64,000 nucleotides of DNA, taken from NCBI GenBank assembly GCA_029721435.1, contig CM056580.1:29918867-29982866 (forward strand), read 5' to 3'. The notes under the pieces are model-generated. The model ran no database searches. It was not told the DNA's origin and saw only the letters and a list, made by a program, of their open reading frames with translations. The stretch is from Gymnothorax reevesii (taxonomy: Eukaryota > Chordata > Actinopteri > Anguilliformes > Muraenidae). The translations under genes and the position numbers were made by a program. Shown piece after piece: positions 47,005-58,014 of this stretch (the stretch's first letter is position 1; each line of letters opens with the position of its first letter).

Positions 47005-47043
47005 GCATGGTTCCCAGATGGCCTCCATTAATGTTCCCCGTAG

Positions 47044-47187
47044 GTAATGGGAAAGTGTTTCAGTGGGGGTGTGGTCGGGCCTGTGGTATCCTCGGGAGAA
47101 ACCTGTCTGTTCCAGAGGAGGTGCCCTTGCCCACAGTCACGGTGAAAGCAGTGCGGGGAGGCTGCTGGCACAGCCTGCTGCTCACAG
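47044..47187 (+). CDS. Internal exon of an RCC1-family gene (partial)
   Basis: The exon is 144 bp between a CCCGTAG acceptor and a GTAGGC donor, entering and leaving in phase 1. Joined to the 35226-35350 exon it continues the same frame. It encodes GNGKVFQWGCGRACGILG, then NLSVPEEVPLP, then VKAVRGGCWHSLLLTG: the V-x-x-W-G strand of one blade, a short loop, and the A-x-G-x-x-H-S-L-x-L signature of the next. This is the repeat periodicity of RCC1 propellers. The acceptor polypyrimidine tract is weak. More exons must lie downstream, but none was found before 64000. The paralogue is not identified. Confidence 0.88.
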
Positions 47188-47215
47188 GTAGGCCACAGGG
47201 GTCATTTTTTTGGCA

Positions 47216-49090
47216 GAGTACAACTTTACTGCATTTTGGGTCCTACTGCAGTGTGCAACAGCACTACATCTGAGCTCTTCTGCAATGAGCAGCATTGATG
47301 CATTTGAATTTGACTCCTGTTGACTGCTTTATTTCATGACGGTTCTGCTGCAGTGTGCAACATTATTGCTTTTGGGTCTGTTTCGCTGTACAGCACTACT
47401 ATTATTGGGTTGCACTGCAGTTTGCAGCTTTTCTGTATTTTGGTTCTGCTGCAGTGTACAGCATTATTGTAGCTTGGCTTCACTGCACTGTACAGCATTG
47501 CAGCATTTGGATTTCACTGCAGTTTCATGCATTATCACTTTTGGGTTCTACTGGAATGGCAGCAAGACTTCATTTGGGCTCTACTGTACTGTTCAGCATT
47601 GCTGCATTAGTATTCAACTGCAGTTTACAGCAACACTGCATATGGGTTCCACTAAAATGTACAGCACGACTGCATTTAGGTTGTCTTGCAGTGTACAGCA
47701 TTACAGCATTTGGGTTCTACTGCAGTATACAAAATTACAGGTGCTTTGGTTCCACTGCAATGTACAATTGCATTACTGCATGTGGGTTCTACTGCACTGT
47801 ACAGCATCGCTGCATTTGTATTCGACTGCAGTTTACAGCAACACTGCATTTGGGTTCCACTAAAGTGTACAGCACGACTGCATTCAGGTTTTCTTGTTGT
47901 GCAGCATTACTGCATTTGTGTTCCACTGAAGTGTACAGCATTACTGCATTTGGGTTCCACTGAAGTGTACAGCATTACTGCATTTCGGTTCTATTTAAGT
48001 GTACAGTACTATTCAATTTGGTTTCTTCTGCATTGTGAAGCATTGCTGCATTTGGGTTCTAATGCGGTGGATAGCATCGCTGTATTTAGTTTTACTGCAG
48101 TGCACAGCATGACTGCATTTGGGTTCAGAATACAAAATTACAGTGCTTTGGTTCCACTGTAGTGAACAACTACATTACTGCATGTGGGTTCTACTGCAAT
48201 GTATAATATTGGTGTGTCTAGGTTATACTGCAGTGTTAAGCAGTAGTGTGTTTGGTTTCTACAGGAGTTAACAGCATTACTGCATTTGGGTTTTACTGCT
48301 GTGTAAAGCTGCATCACTGCATTTTGGCTTAACTTCAGTGAACAGCACAAGTGTATTTGGGTTCTCATGCGGTGTACAGCATCACTGCATTTTGGTTCTT
48401 CTCCGATATATAGCGCCACTGCTACTTGATCCTCCTACATTGCACAGTATCATTGTATTTGGGTTCTTTTTCAGTGTACTGCGCAAGTGCATTTGGGTTC
48501 CTCTGCACTGTGTTGCATCATTGTTTCTGGGTTCTACTGCAGCGTACAACATTACTGCATTTGGGCTCTGCTGCTCTGCACAACATGGCCGCGTTTAGGT
48601 TCTACTGCAATATACAAAATTACGGTGTTTCGGTTCTCCTGCAGTGAGCAACTGCAGTTCTGCATTTGGGCTTTATAGCAGTGTGAAGGATTAGTGTTTC
48701 TGGGTTTTAGTGCAGGATACAGCAGCAGTGTGTTTGGGATCTACTGTTATAGCATCACTGCTTTTGAGTTCTACTGCTGTGTACAGCTGGATTACTGTAT
48801 TTGGGTTTGACCACTGTGTTAGGCTGCAGTACTGCCTTTAAGTTCTACTACACTGTACAGCATTGGTATGTAGTATTTGGGTTCCACGGCAGTAGTGTAT
48901 TAGGATTTTCCTACGTGGCATTTCTGCATTTGAATTCTTCACCAAAACACAACATCACTGCATTTGTGCTCTTTTCCAGTTTACAGCATTGCTACATCAG
49001 GATTTCATGGCATTTCAGTTCTTTCTATTTGAGGTTTTTTCATAGTGTAAATGGTTGCTGCATTTGAGTTCCACAGCGGTGTATTGAGTT
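47216..49090. repeat. 34-bp minisatellite, about 55 units
   Basis: Imperfect tandem copies of a unit of type GGTTCTACTGCAGTGTACAGC + ATTACTGCATTTG run from about 29 bp after the exon donor. Because 34 is not a multiple of three, successive units are read in rotating frames, and most copies lack stops in every frame. That leaves long open frames (up to 202 codons) with a 34-residue super-period and Cys/Tyr/Trp-rich composition. Higher-order structure is visible: one variant pair recurs about 208 bp apart (47611, 47819), and another variant recurs at 47726, 48130 and 48611. The last units are strongly diverged. Confidence 0.92.
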
Positions 49091-50226
49091 GCACCCCAGT
49101 GTTCAAGTTCTCTCCACTTGGATTAAAATTTACTGAACAGGGTCACTGCGTTCATTTGATTCCTGGTCGATTGTCAACAACTGTGGGACATGGTCTAGTG
49201 CAGATGATAAACTTCTGTTGGCTAATTGTGGCGCAAGTAATGATCGTCATCCATGACTATGGCTTTTCCCAGAGCTTGTGATTCCACATACACAGCACAT
49301 GTCTCACTCCATATACTTTTCATCAGACATTTTTAATCTGTGTGCTGGTACTCAGCAGTGTTTGTGTTGCCTTTACCTGTCCCTGCATCTCATGGGATTG
49401 ATCATGTTGATGGGCGAATCCTTTATCTACTTTTGCTCCTGCTTCTGCTCTGACCAAAAATGGTCAACAGAATGCATTGAACTTCTACAATTATGCGTAT
49501 TGTGCTTCGTAGGGACACTAAATGTGTGCATCTCATCTTAATTATTCAAAATTTTGACAATTTTTCATGTACTTAAACTTGGTTAAATTTTGTTGAGTTT
49601 CCCCATGCAGGGGAATCTGTTTCCAATGGTCACAAGTTTTCTAGCTTGGGATTTCCTTTTCCATAAAGTCTATCTCTGCACCTTTTCTCTTTAAAAGAAT
49701 TTATTCATGATCCATCTGTAATAGGATTTAATTTCTCTTGTGAAGAAATGCAATTGAGCCAGGCCCAGTGTTCATTGCTTGGGATATCGGTCAATCATCT
49801 GATTCAACCATCATTCATGAAGAGCTCAGAGCTCCACTGTTGTCACACAAGCAAGGAGAGGGAGGGAAGACTGGCCCTTCACAGCACTTTTGCCTTTCCG
49901 ATGAGGATTGAAATGTCACATTCCCGGTGTGGCTCACTCCCATCTCCTCCGCTGATAAAAGTCTGGGGCCTTCGTCCCCTTTTCTTTTTTTTTTTGCTCT
50001 GGGTATGCTGGTGCTTTGCCCCTTGACCCAGGCCTCTGGAGGTCTTCAGGATGGTCCAGAAGCGATGTGCATCCACAGTATTTGTGTGATCGATCCTTTC
50101 ATCATGACGCTTCAAAGAGCCCTTCCAGCACTTGAGTGCCGCTTCCTGTATTTCTAACAACACCAGGTCTAAGCATAGTATAAGGCTGGCCGTATACATG
50201 GCTATTCATTTATAAAGAATAAGTCT
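49091..50226. other. Non-coding DNA
   Basis: No exon or transposon recognised. A T run lies at 49985-49995. Confidence 0.35.
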
Positions 50227-50527
50227 GTTCCGAGCCTAGTGGCTCAACAGGCTGGTGCTTAACCCCAGTTTCTCTGGGATGAAGCAACTAGGACTATTGC
50301 TACTCCCACAGAATGGGATGCCAGTCATCGTAGGTACTCCCCTTGCTCTTAGTCCGATTTCCCTGACAATTTACTGGTACCCGTTTGTATGCCTGGATGG
50401 AGTGAGGCACTGTAGGAGTAAAGTGTTTTGCCCAAGAACACACGGCAAAGGCCATGGCAAGGACTCAAACTCAGGACCTCTTGATCCCAAGTCAAGCCTA
50501 CTTAACCACAGCGCTACTGCATCTCCC
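50227..50527 (-). mobile_element. tRNA-derived SINE
   Basis: On the minus strand the first 70 bases (50527 to about 50458) read like a tRNA. TAGCGCTGTGGTTAAGTAGG fits an RNA polymerase III A box and GAGTTTGAGTCC fits a B box about 35 bases on. A unique body of about 230 bp follows, down to 50227, including ACTTTACTCCTACAGTGCC. No poly-A tail is evident and target duplications were not resolved. The SINE family is not named. Confidence 0.7.
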
Positions 50528-53180
50528 ATTTATTTATAAAGAGCAACAGCTAATGGGGAAACTTGGACATGCGACCGAGTCAGTCACTCAGTCACAGACT
50601 TGCGTGTTTATAAGGCTGGCCCTAGCTTTGTTGTGTTCCGGCCTAAAAGGTGAATGCTTCGAGCACCGACTATTTATCGAGAAAATATAGACAGCTTAAA
50701 TAACAAATCTTATTGATGCAGCTGCCCCATCAAGATCTCAGTTGTCTCTGGTAAGCCGCACCATTGAGGTTGCAAAAAGGGGAAAGTCCAAAAGCTGAAC
50801 ACAGTTTGTGAAAATCAGATCTCCACATTTCACTCTGAGATTTTTAAAGAGACTCTTTGCATCTATAATCTTGCGCTAATGAAAATTAGACAGTGTTTTT
50901 TTAAAATCCTAGAATCTACATAGTACACATGCCTTAATTGCTACTGTTGAAAGGCGAAGAAACCCTGTCATGTTGGTATTCCCTAAACTCCTATCCACCC
51001 AAGCATGAAACAACTTTGTCTCTTTCGTTATTGAAAGTTCTCAAAAATTGGATGTCGTCAGAGCCTCTGTTTCAGGTAAAGGAGCCATGTGCTGACTTCT
51101 AATCAAATTCACTTTGATTGACAGAATTCCATCCGATCAGCCGTGACACCCTGAGGATACTGTGATACACCTTAGTTCCTCCTATTGCCTTAGTATCATA
51201 CCCGTTGCCTTTTTTAAAGAATGCATTTAATTACTTGACATCAGACCTTCAGGCCATAATTAATACCTCTGTTTTCTCAGGTTGTTTTCTCAAAGCACTG
51301 AGAAGCACAATAATCAAGTCACTTATGTAAAATTACAATTTAGACACCATAGTCAGAACTTGCAGTAGCAGACAAGGGCAAATGTGCTACAACAGCCCAA
51401 AACATCTCCAGTTGCAAAAGTGCGCTGCTCGGTCAGAAACAAAAGAAATTGAGGGACATACACGGTAATCCAAAGCAAATGCAACAATATAAATGTGTGC
51501 AGAAACACAATTATTGAATTGTGTTCGCTTCTAGTTGGTTGTCTATTCCAGCCAATAAGATGAATTATTATGTTAGTAGCAAGCTTAACGCTTTTCGCCA
51601 ATAAATTAATAAATTCAAGCTTCTATGTTAACAGTGACTCATAATTTATTACTTGAATGGCAAAAGGCGTAAGCATGCTAGCTAGCTAGCTAATTATTCA
51701 TCCCATTGACTTAAATAGACTGCAAACCAGACACAAACAATAGTGATTGTTAACGGTTATAGTTCACAAGCTCTAAATATCTGGATAATCATTATTCAAT
51801 AATTAACTTGAAGTGTTATCAGGGCCATAGCCCACAGTACCATGTGGGGTGACAAGATGTCCTGATAACATTGGGACAGCATTGATTTTGAGACCCCTGC
51901 TTAGGTTCAAATATGGATTCTACAACAAATAAACTATTTCAAATAGCATCATGACATTTTTGTGATTGTCCATTTTCCATCATATTAGGCCGATTCACTA
52001 ATAGGCTGTAGCATCTCACAGCCGTTAAGCACAAAACATTACCAACATTGATTGTCCGCATTAAGAATGTTTATCTATAACTGACAACAACCAAAATGGC
52101 CAACAATTTTCTGCCGGGATTCGGAACCCTGGTTGCGAAGAGAGATGAGGCAGGAAAACGTGTGAGTTAGAGCTGTGGCTCCATGAAAGAACCAGCTCGC
52201 TAGCTATCTGAAGCTTATTGTGGGACTAACTTTTGTGGCAAAAATCAAAATGACCTAATCTGTATTTGAAACTGCATGGTGATAAAATGCAGTCAGAGGC
52301 CGAAGGACAAACGTTTGCGAATAACTTGTGGTGAATATTTGCCGTTGCGGTTGCTTTACTTTGTTTGGTATTGCAGTGGTACGAGGGCATAGGGAAGACC
52401 CATGGAGGATTCTGGAAAGTGTGCAAAGATCCAACACGTCCATGAATACAACCCGTATTGCAAAGTCAGCTTGTTAAGGACACACGATGGCTGAGCTAAC
52501 GTTGCTTCATATACACAATTCCATCCTTGAAACTTTCTTTTATTTGCCTTTGATAATTTGCTCAAACTCGTCTGAAACATCTTTCTCAAATCTAAACTTT
52601 ATAGAGGGGTTATTTTGGCTGGTAAATCTGAGATGCAGCCGATAAGAAGTCAACAGTGTCTCATGTTTTATTAATGGCCAAATCTGTGTCACGATAAGAG
52701 GAGCCAAAGATCAGCAGAGCTGATTATCTTGATCCAAATGGGAAAGCCATGGGCTTTGATCAGAAAGGCTAATGAATCTGTCCCATTTATGCGCTTAGAG
52801 AGGGCTGAGCTTACATGTAATGTGATGCACCTACATATAAACTATTGAAGACTGTTATGCATATTGATGACGGCACTCTTACTAGATCTACGATAGACTA
52901 AGTTTCTTTACGCCTGTTTTGAGGCAAAAAAGAATTGGCATCCGGTGAAGACGGTGGGTAAATGTTTACTGAGTCTCCTGAATGTACGTTTATTCACTTT
53001 ACTGTTCTACCTAACTGATATGACCATATTTGTGCGCACAGCTGTGGTGCTTTGGTGCAGGGGACATGTGGAGACGATGTGGGCATTCATGCATGTGTGT
53101 CTAATCTCAATGGTGAACATTTAAGTACCTGTACGTCCAGCAGGGTGAGTGTGTGTTTTTGAGTGTGTGCGCACACATGT
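50528..53180. other. Non-coding DNA
   Basis: AT-rich. A short CTAG-type run (GCTAGCTAGCTAGC) lies at 51679-51692. Nothing else recognised with confidence. Confidence 0.35.
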
Positions 53181-53215
<35 letters not shown>

Positions 53216-53235
53216 TGTGGGTGGGGGGTGCGCAT
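53181..53235. repeat. GT microsatellite
   Basis: GT run merging into a GGGTGTGTGGGTGGGG tract. Confidence 0.9.
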
Positions 53236-55329
53236 GTGGGTGAGTGTGTTTCCTGAGCTAAAGAATAACTCATTTAATTTTTTCTTCAGCACTAATCTTC
53301 ATCAGGGGAGAGAGATGTGCAGCCCCTATCAGCACTCCATTAGGGAGCTGATAAATGTAAAAGCAGAGAATTACTGGCGCTGAGGCTGGCGCGAGACAGA
53401 AGAGGCTCGACTGGAGGGTCAGTGGAGCAGGACAGACCCACAAATTAATTCCATCTTTTATTAAAAAAAGAGGAGGTCTAATTGTGTCGAACGGGCTGAT
53501 GGAAATAGACTAACTGCCGGAATGAGAGGCGGTTATTAGGTCTCGTAGCGGAGCATGGGGGAACTCGCTGTGCCCATTTGGAAGAGGTGTCTGAAAGACA
53601 GTTCGCTGGAACCCGGACCATATTGAGGGCAGCAGGTGGACGAGCGCGGCGGTTAATTAAACGAGCAGCTTAATGCCGCGGCCTGTCACCGGAGGGGCCC
53701 CCTTTGTTAAATCTCAGCCGAGGCCTCGGAGCTGTGCTTCACACCAGCGTCTGACAGGCCACATGTGAAACAGGCCAGAGTGATATCACCCCAGACATCT
53801 CCTCCGCTCCATCCTCACTCGCAGCCTCTTTAATACGGTGCCCGTATTCACGCATCGTTTCCTGTAATGCCCCGTTACATTTAAGCTTTGCTCCATGATG
53901 GCAGCCTGCTTTTTAATAATGTGCTGGGTGTACGTTTGAGGCTGGTATAATGTGAATTCTGAGATATTTATATTTCTGTTTGAAATGGAGACAAAGTCCA
54001 CTTGATTAATGTTTCATGCTGTTACATTGTGTTCCTCCATTATAGTTAACTTGAAAGCGGCGTGCTCTGCCATGACTTGACCTCCAGTTATATTTACCTT
54101 GGTTATGAGAAAATAAGGCTTATTTCTGCCTTGGCAGGGGTGCTGTGGTAGACATGGTGAAAAACCATGATTAATTCATGTCTTTGTGAGGGCCAGAACT
54201 GCTGAGCAAGATAGAGAAAAACAGAATGAGAGAGATTGGGTGCTACGCCTCTGCCACAGGTAATGGGGACGGGCGATTATTGGCTAATGTTTTAGCGGGC
54301 TGCGCTACATCTCTCCAGATTGCTTTGTCAATATCCTGCCCAGTGCCACAAGGTCGGAGTCTGAGCTTGTCAGAATGACTGACATCCTGGAGATGGCTGA
54401 TAATTCAAAAAAAATTGAAAGTGTGAAATCTTTAAGGACCACTTCTGCTCAGCAAATGGCAGGGTATCTTTTTTATCACACTGCTCTCTCACAAGCCTCG
54501 CTGCATTTCTCACGCCCGCTGGTACGTCCGTCAAACTTCCTCCTGGCAGTTTTTATCCATGTTTGGCTGCTTATCTCCAGCCTTCAGAAGTCATTCTCTA
54601 ACTTTCAGGCAGGGAAAGGGAATGAAGGTAAATTACCCCCTCACAACTAAAATGGCCACCTTCGCACATCTCTGTTTTCTGTTTAATAGGTGGAGCGTCC
54701 TCTTTCCGCGTATTAGGAAGATTGGTTTGTGATGCCTAATTCTGCTGTCAACACAACAGGCGATTCACCTTTGATAATGACAATCATCTTTTCACCCATC
54801 CCCTCCCCAGGGTCTGTGTGGCACAGATTTTGATTGGACTGGTAGGTGTTTAACACCTTGTTCCCCCAGACAGGCCTGCAAGCAGGGTTCCAGCACCTGT
54901 TGAAATGGCAGCAGGCTGTTGTCAGGAGACGAAGATTTAGTTGCGTTATCTGATTGTTGGATAATGGCGCATCCCTGGATTGGAGGTGAGATGCATTTTG
55001 TCGATAACAGAATTCCCATCACCAGCTGTGTGAACAAGCAGACACACGTCCAGACATGTTTATTTACGGCGCTGGGAACTTGTGCTTTTAACTCGAAGGT
55101 CTCCTGGAATAGATGCATTTCGAGCAGAGACAGTAGTATTGTGAGGGGAATTTGAAAACATTTCCTGCTGTAAATGATGACTGTGAAATTCTGTAAATTT
55201 TCAGGAACCAAATGCTTTTTTCATATATTGCACTGTAATAATTTACTGGTTCGCATTAATAATAATACAATTATTGCAAACAATAATTGTGACACTGTGG
55301 GTAGCGCTGCTGGCTCGTGGCAGAAAGAC
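53236..55329. other. Unique non-coding DNA, candidate conserved region
   Basis: 53380-53790 is GC-richer, contains several CpGs and ATTA/TAAT cores (AATTAATTCC, GGTTAATTAAACG, GCTTAATG), and has no repeat signature. 54240-55170 is similar in character. Both look like candidate conserved non-coding elements, but conservation cannot be seen from one genome. Confidence 0.3.
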
Positions 55330-55335
55330 ATTATT

Positions 55336-55342
55336 ATTTTTA

Positions 55343-55378
<36 letters not shown>
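55336..55378. repeat. ATT trinucleotide repeat
   Basis: About ten consecutive ATT units with T-rich flanks. Confidence 0.95.
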
Positions 55379-56730
55379 TTTCTATTTCGATCATGTTTTC
55401 TTTGCAGTAATACCTATTTGATATGACGATATTCAGTCCTGGTCCTTGCTTTTGATGAGAAAGGATTGTGCAGACCGTATGTTACTTTCTAAAGACGAGG
55501 AAACATCTTTCAAAAGTAAGAATCAATGAACTTTAGATGTCTACTATGAATAATTTTCATTAATAAGTTAAGATCTAGGACATTTTACAGCATATCCTCT
55601 CTAATTAGAGTCTGTAGAATTTTAATAGTGCAAGAATTAATTTGAACGAGGAGTTAATTATTAGTTTCATAATTAGGTTTCTGATTAAGTAGTTAATAAA
55701 AGAAACAAAAATTAACTTACTTTGAGTGGGACAAAATGCTCAGATGCACATGTTTTTTTTGTTTTTTTTTTAGCATTTCTGAGATGGTGATAGAGGTGTG
55801 CGGCTCAAATGGAGTATCGAGCTAAATGACAATTCGTCTGACACAAGGCAGACATTGTGAGCTCTGTACCAACAATACATGCTACATCTGCTCAACCTCC
55901 CAATTAAGTGTATCAAGTGATCTCAGCAAGTGGAAGTAGGAGATAATGAATTAATTAGCTCATCTGCCTGAGCCATTCTCAGAACAGAAGTAGCTTGCGT
56001 TGACGAATGAGGCGTACGGTCATGTTCATAGACTGTTGATGCTACGTCAATGTTGAGCAAGTTAATTTGGACCAGTAAATTGGCCAGAAACAGGTTGACA
56101 GAAGTAATATAATAAAATATATGGTTTCTGAAGATTTAATGCTGGAGATCATTGGACATCACGGCCCAGCTGACATATAACCACACTGTCAACCCAAATA
56201 GTGCGGCAAATGCAAATGTTTTGCGGAAATAGATTAACTCAAATAAAATTGTGTCCGCCAGCTCAGTTGCATTTTGTGGATGGAGCTTAAAGAAAACTTA
56301 GAAATTTTTAAAATATTTATTTATTAAGTGCTGTGAACACCAGATAATTAAGCTGGCGTAATTAGTTTAACCAAAACTCAGTGTACCCACTTACTGGGGT
56401 TAACAGTGCAACATTCAAATGTGATTGACATGCAGCAATTTTTTTTTTTTTCAGCGTTGAAAAAACTTTGAAATAATGTTTCATGCTAAATTGCTGTAAA
56501 AAGTTTGCAAAATACTTAAAAATTGACATTGAAATTTTGACAAAATCTGGTTGTTGAAGCAACATTTTGTCCTCAGCTACATGCAAAATGAATTTCAGTG
56601 TCAATTTCAAATTATTAATATGCAAATTGCAAATATTTTATGATCATTTCATTATATCAATGTTGATTTGCTTATCAAAATTGAAGCAAAATTCAACCGT
56701 GATTCAATGTCAACCACAGTTTCAATTTAC
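55379..56730. other. AT-rich non-coding DNA
   Basis: Nothing recognised up to the target-site copy of the LTR retrotransposon. Confidence 0.4.
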
Positions 56731-56734
56731 CAGT
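56731..56734. repeat. Target-site duplication CAGT, left copy
   Basis: CAGT directly precedes the TGTGAC start of the left LTR. The same four bases follow the right LTR at 63239-63242. Confidence 0.85.
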
Positions 56735-57150
56735 TGTGACGGCCATGGGGCCTTAGTCTTTCCATAGGTACTTGTGTGTGTGCTCTGTTTTGCAGGTGCA
56801 GCTGAGTTGGCATCAGGTAACTGGGAACACCTGGCCAGTGTTCCCAGGTTACTTAATCCCACCTCTTCAGCCATCTGGGTCATCTTCGTAATCGCGGAAG
56901 TAGTTGGAGCGGTCGTGGTTGCCGTCGGTCCCCTTCTCAAGCCATGCCGGCTTTACTTTGTTTTTTGTTTTGCATTTACAACATGCACCTCATATCTTTC
57001 ATTGCATTCATACATTTTCATACACTACTGACACTTACTTCCACACCCCATTAAGTATTTATTGTGTAATTTAATAAACTTTTGCTAACTTTTGGAGCCG
57101 CCTTGTCTACATCTCCCTTACTGGTTGCGGCTGATGAGCCGGCCGTAACA
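56735..57150 (+). repeat. Left LTR
   Basis: 416 bp, TG...CA ends (TGTGACGG...CCGTAACA). It matches the right LTR base for base except for one fewer GT in a short GT run. It holds an inverted repeat at 56817-56852 (GTAACTGGGAACAC with GTGTTCCCAGGTTAC) and an AATAAA signal at 57073-57078. A TATA box is not obvious. Confidence 0.97.
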
Positions 57151-57153
57151 AGG

Positions 57154-57167
57154 TGGGGGCTCGTCCG
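57154..57167 (+). promoter_or_regulatory. Primer-binding site, tRNA-Pro type
   Basis: TGGGGGCTCGTCCG, three bases after the left LTR, is complementary to the last 14 bases of vertebrate tRNA-Pro (3' CCA included). It equals the start of the 18-base tRNA-Pro site known from murine leukaemia virus; the next four bases (TTTG) do not match. Reverse transcription of the element probably starts here. Confidence 0.8.
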
Positions 57168-57927
57168 TTTGAAGTGCCAGGGATATTCGGTATGTTTTTT
57201 TGTTCTTTTTGCAAAATGAGTTTTGGGTAAGTTTTATTGGTTGTACCTGGTTTAGTTGTGCGCTTGGTTTGTATGAGAGCTGATTGGTCTGGCTTAATTG
57301 GCGGTTTGTCGCTGGAAGTCTTTGATGGGGAGATTGGAGTTCTCATGCGAAATTGACGTCACAGGGATTTCCTTTGGTTATCCGCTGTAATTTAACCCCG
57401 TGTGGTAATATTTGTTGCGCGCTTTGGAAAATGTTTTAGAGGTAAGCTTGTGTATGACTTTGTAACGCGTTGTTTGTAAGGGAGATTTCGATTTTTATTC
57501 TGGATATACATGGAGATTTGAGGGGGTACGTGTTGATCTACCGGTGTGTTTGTTGTAGGAGTGGTTCCCCTTGTAGGTTTCAGCGGCGTCTCCCCTTTGG
57601 GTTTCGTCGGGGGGGGCGTTTGTAGTGTTGGGGTACGGTGGTTAGAGCTTCCTTTTCCCTTTTCCCCTAAATTTTGCTCGGGGGCACATCCCTGGTCTCG
57701 GGGTAGTTGCCAGTTTATCTGGTCGCTTTTCTCGGTCCAGTGGGTTATTAGTGCATAAATACCCACCGCCACGCCTCATGAAGACTAGGGGGGAGTTATT
57801 TAGGTAGATTCCTGGTTGGATAGTTAGATAGCGGGGGACTTGCTCCGATTGGAGGCTGTATTGGCCTTTTCACACGGGTGGGTCTAACGCGTAGTGTTTT
57901 GTCTGCGATTACGAATTTTTGTAAATT
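57168..57927 (+). other. Untranslated leader of the retrotransposon
   Basis: About 760 bp between the primer site and the first gag-like ATG. No long plus-strand frame continues into gag. It presumably holds packaging signals, but none can be pointed out. Confidence 0.6.
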
Positions 57928-58014
57928 ATGGCGGATGTAGTTAAAGCATTTATTAAAGCTCCGGCTGAAGAATTTTTGGATGAGTGTACTCGAGACCAGT
58001 TGGTTAATTGCTGA
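57928..58014 (+). pseudogene. Out-of-frame start of gag (28 codons)
   Basis: An ATG at 57928 in good context (ATTATGG) opens a frame beginning MADVVKAFIKAPAEEF that ends at a TGA (58012-58014). It overlaps the long frame, which sits in another register from its ATG at 57980. The peptide looks like the authentic Gag N-terminus of this family, and the long frame picks up the homologous sequence around 58006, so a small indel near 58004-58008 has probably uncoupled the start. A programmed shift or a sequencing error are alternatives. Confidence 0.65.

Larger units (their letters stand above)
35351..47043 (+). other. 11.7-kb phase-1 intron between two RCC1 exons
   Basis: It starts GTAAAG and ends CCCGTAG. 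Both exons interrupt a codon after its first base at this junction, so they splice in frame to give ...NLAVSGNGKVFQWG. The intron has been built up by transposons: a LINE begins about 75 bp after the donor, followed by nested DNA elements, MITEs, a Tc1 relic and a solo LTR, and a GATT tetranucleotide run just before the acceptor. Confidence 0.8.

Noticed and set aside
35226..47187. Naming the RCC1-family gene SERGEF
   Set aside because: FQWG-type similarity exists, but the loop lengths and blade sequence do not fit what I remember of SERGEF, so only the family is given.
47336..48678. Open frames of 73-202 codons with repeated VQHYCIW and STEVYSITAF motifs
   Set aside because: They are explained by the 34-bp minisatellite, whose units lack stops in most frames. 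No splice or start context supports coding.
50461..50527. Functional tRNA gene
   Set aside because: A and B boxes are recognisable, but no full cloverleaf or anticodon arm could be drawn and a SINE body follows, so it is a SINE head.
56774..57031. 85-codon frame MCVLCFAGAAEL... repeated identically at 62862-63119
   Set aside because: It lies wholly within the LTRs, so the duplication is the LTR pair and not a gene pair.
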